Origin: Acidobacteriota bacterium
GTDB taxonomy: Bacteria > Acidobacteriota > Aminicenantia > UBA2199
Assembly (NCBI GenBank): GCA_025456205.1
Contig: JALOLA010000015.1
Location: 1-35,940, forward strand
Direction: 5' to 3'
DNA length: 35,940 nucleotides
The notes beneath the pieces are model-generated. The model was not told the DNA's origin and searched no databases. It was given only the letters and a program-made list of their open reading frames with translations. Below, piece after piece: positions 34,755-35,940 of this stretch (position 1 is its first letter; the number at the start of each line of letters is the position of its first letter). The position numbers and the translations under genes were made by a program.

Positions 34755-34783
34755 ATTATACCCGAGATTTTTTTTTCTGTCAA
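34755..34783 (-). promoter_or_regulatory. Consensus promoter of the tRNA-Gln/tRNA-Glu pair
   Basis: Minus strand TTGACA (34783-34778), 17 bases, TATAAT (34760-34755): a perfect match to the sigma-70 consensus. The RNA would begin only a few bases before tRNA-Gln. Confidence 0.88.
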
Positions 34784-34818
34784 CCGTTTTTTCGCGGCGG
34801 CGCGGAAAAGCCCGCGGC

Positions 34819-35499
34819 CTAGGACGGACCGGCGCCGTAATACTTGCGGATGTATTTTTCCTGCACGGCGTAGGACCAGTGCACGTCGCGCAGGAAGAGC
34901 GCCGCCGACTGGGGATCGTTGCTGGCCAGGAAATCGACGATCTCCTGGTGCTCGCGGATCGACGATTCCTCCCACTCCTTGATCCATTGCCGCTTCTGGG
35001 GGAAATCATACAGGCGCTTCTTCAGGTTGTTGATGATGCGCTCGAGGTTGTGATTGCCGCACAGGGAGATGAAGGCGTCGTGGAAGCGCAGGTTCTTCTC
35101 GTAAAAAAGATCATAGTCGTCGGCGTCGATCGCCTTCTGCATCTGGCGGTTCAGGGCGTCCATCTTTTTCAGGCCGACGGCGCCGAGCTGCGGGAACGCT
35201 TCCACCAGGGCCGAGCTCTCCAGGGCGCCGATCACCTGGTAGAACTCGCGGATCTCGTCGAGCGGCAGCGAATTGACGAATATCCCGCGCCGCGGGCTGA
35301 TGGTGACGAAGCCCTCCATCTCGAGCTGGATCAGGGCGTCGCGCAGGGGCGTCCTGCTGATGCCGAGCTTTTTGGCGGTGGCATCCATGTTGATCGTTTC
35401 GCCCGGCTGCAGGCGGTGCTTCTGGAACTGCTGGCGCAGGTAATCGTACACCTGCTCCTTAAGGGATTTCAGGACCAGGGCGCCTTCGGCTTTTCGCAT
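34819..35499 (-). CDS. GntR-family transcription regulator, FadR subfamily (FCD domain)
   Basis: 226 residues. The N-terminal winged helix-turn-helix (about 10-76) has the GntR pattern: LKEQVYDYLRQQF, LQPGETINMDATAKKLGISRTPLRDALIQLEMEGFV and RRGIFV. The all-helical FCD ligand domain follows (about 84-215), with NLRFHDAFISLCGN and REHQEIVDFL supplying metal or ligand residues. Such regulators usually respond to organic acids or sugar acids and control neighbouring catabolic genes. The gene is divergent from one that starts at or beyond the right end of the window, whose promoter carries a palindrome (35904-35915). The effector cannot be told. ATG at 35499 coincides with the predicted RNA start. 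Confidence 0.9.
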   Translation of the reverse strand: MRKAEGALVLKSLKEQVYDYLRQQFQKHRLQPGETINMDATAKKLGISRTPLRDALIQLEMEGFVTISPRRGIFVNSLPLDEIREFYQVIGALESSALVEAFPQLGAVGLKKMDALNRQMQKAIDADDYDLFYEKNLRFHDAFISLCGNHNLERIINNLKKRLYDFPQKRQWIKEWEESSIREHQEIVDFLASNDPQSAALFLRDVHWSYAVQEKYIRKYYGAGPS

Positions 35500-35505
35500 G
35501 GCGGA

Positions 35506-35535
35506 AGTATAGCGCAGGGAAAATCATATTATCAA
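35506..35535 (-). promoter_or_regulatory. Promoter of the GntR gene, leaderless
   Basis: Minus strand TTGATA (35535-35530), 18 bases, TATACT (35511-35506). Six bases separate the -10 box from the ATG at 35499, so RNA would start at or next to the A of the start codon; no Shine-Dalgarno sequence fits. Confidence 0.65.
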
Positions 35536-35556
35536 GTCAGGAAAAAAGAGAGGGCG

Positions 35557-35860
35557 AACTATTTCAACTCATCCCCTACCCCTTCTCTTCCGAAGAGAAG
35601 GGGCTCGGGGGTGAGTTGTCAAAATAGTTCATCCCGCGACGCGGGAGGAATCGAGGGACGCGGGAGGAATCGAGGGGTGCATTGACTAACTATTTTAACT
35701 CATCCCCCACCCCTTCTCTTCCAAAGAGAGGGGGCTCGGGGGTGAGTTGTCAAAATAGTTCATCCCGCGACGCGGGAGGAATCGAGGGTGCATTGACTAA
35801 ATATTTTAACTCATCCCCCACCCCTTCTCTTCCAAAGAGAGGGGGCTCGGGGGTGAGTTG
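35557..35860. repeat. Tandem array of a long palindromic element, 2.5 copies
   Basis: Unit 1 is 35557-35687 (131 bp), unit 2 is 35688-35798 (111 bp) and unit 3 is 35799-35860 (62 bp, truncated). Each begins with an imperfect palindrome of about 80 bp: AACTATTTT and AACTCA on the left pair with TGAGTT and AAAATAGTT on the right, around a C-rich/G-rich stem. The second part of the unit has a small hairpin (CCCGCG/CGCGGG). Unit 1 is longer by 20 bases because a 19- to 20-base segment (ACGCGGGAGGAATCGAGGG) is doubled. No coding sequence; it resembles a REP- or MITE-like element. Confidence 0.85.
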
Positions 35861-35884
35861 CCTCGTAATTTCCGCTTTCCCCTA

Positions 35885-35922
35885 TTGACACTTGGCAAAA
35901 TAACTGATATATCAGATATCAG
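35885..35922 (+). promoter_or_regulatory. Promoter with palindromic operator for a gene leaving the window
   Basis: TTGACA (35885-35890), 17 bases and a weak TATATC (35908-35913). The -10 region lies inside CTGATATATCAG (35904-35915), a perfect 12-bp palindrome followed by a further ATATCAG. ATG codons at 35927 and 35933 (same frame) may begin the next gene. The placement suits repression by the neighbouring GntR protein; that link is inference. Confidence 0.5.
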
Positions 35923-35940
35923 AACAATGGCCATGAAAGG

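Noticed and set aside
34784-34818. Terminator after the GntR gene
   Set aside because: CGCGG/CCGCG can pair, but A-rich rather than T-rich sequence follows on the transcribed strand.
34704-34982. Open frames across tRNA-Gln
   Set aside because: They overlap the tRNA and the GntR gene on the opposite strand or in another frame.
35557-35860. CRISPR array
   Set aside because: Only 2.5 copies, unit lengths differ, the units are contiguous long palindromes without unique spacers, and no cas gene is present.
35682-35888. A 68-codon open frame in the tandem palindromes
   Set aside because: It merely translates the repeats (NSSPTPSLPKR repeated); no start signal.

Overview
The window looks like a core-genome segment of a G+C-rich, Gram-negative (diderm) bacterium. 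The protein set (Slt-type and MltG-type murein transglycosylases, a PpiD/SurA-type periplasmic chaperone, non-mevalonate isoprenoid synthesis, LipA, cobalamin-dependent MetH with a Bacteroidetes-like MTHFR) and a GAF-like protein whose C-terminal helix resembles acidobacterial proteins suggest an Acidobacteriota/Aminicenantes-like lineage. That placement is inference from remembered similarity, not a search. I see no phage, transposase, CRISPR or defence cassette. The coding content is ordinary and dense; the unusual material is in the spacers.

Layout. Positions 1-3665 are on the plus strand: ispF-der (ATGA overlap), then a long spacer with purine/pyrimidine tracts, an 18-bp palindrome and a near-consensus promoter leading into parA-parB. 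From 3963 to 35499 every gene is on the minus strand. Reading in the direction of transcription from the right: a GntR/FCD regulator (35499-34819); tRNA-Gln and tRNA-Glu under a perfect consensus promoter; a hairpin-rich mosaic next to tRNA-Glu; an RNase D-like exonuclease; a HAD phosphatase and a TrmA/RumA-type methyltransferase; metF-metH; the phoH-pgpH-ybeY-corC-era operon joined by 4- to 14-base overlaps; a long tight operon from an orphan histidine kinase through ppiD, an OPT transporter, an aminopeptidase P, lipA, a phosphoesterase, a GAF-like protein, slt, ddl and ruvX; and finally mltG-pgeF and two MacB/FtsX-type permeases.

How they fit together. Several genes serve the cell wall (ddl, slt, mltG, pgeF) or the envelope (ppiD, corC, OPT, the permeases). 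Another set serves ribosome assembly and RNA (der, era, ybeY, ruvX, RNase D-like, TrmA-like, two tRNAs). metF and metH make methyl-THF and use it to methylate homocysteine. OPT plus aminopeptidase P suggests peptide uptake and degradation.

The best candidates for something undescribed are non-coding: (i) short degenerate tandem arrays of period 6, 7 or 8, each with a different unit, in nearly every longer spacer, two of which run into the 3' ends of genes; (ii) a mosaic of perfect hairpins beside tRNA-Glu that carries partial copies of the tRNA 3' end; (iii) a 2.5-copy tandem array of a long palindrome at the right end. Promoters lying directly on the start codon suggest leaderless transcripts for two genes.
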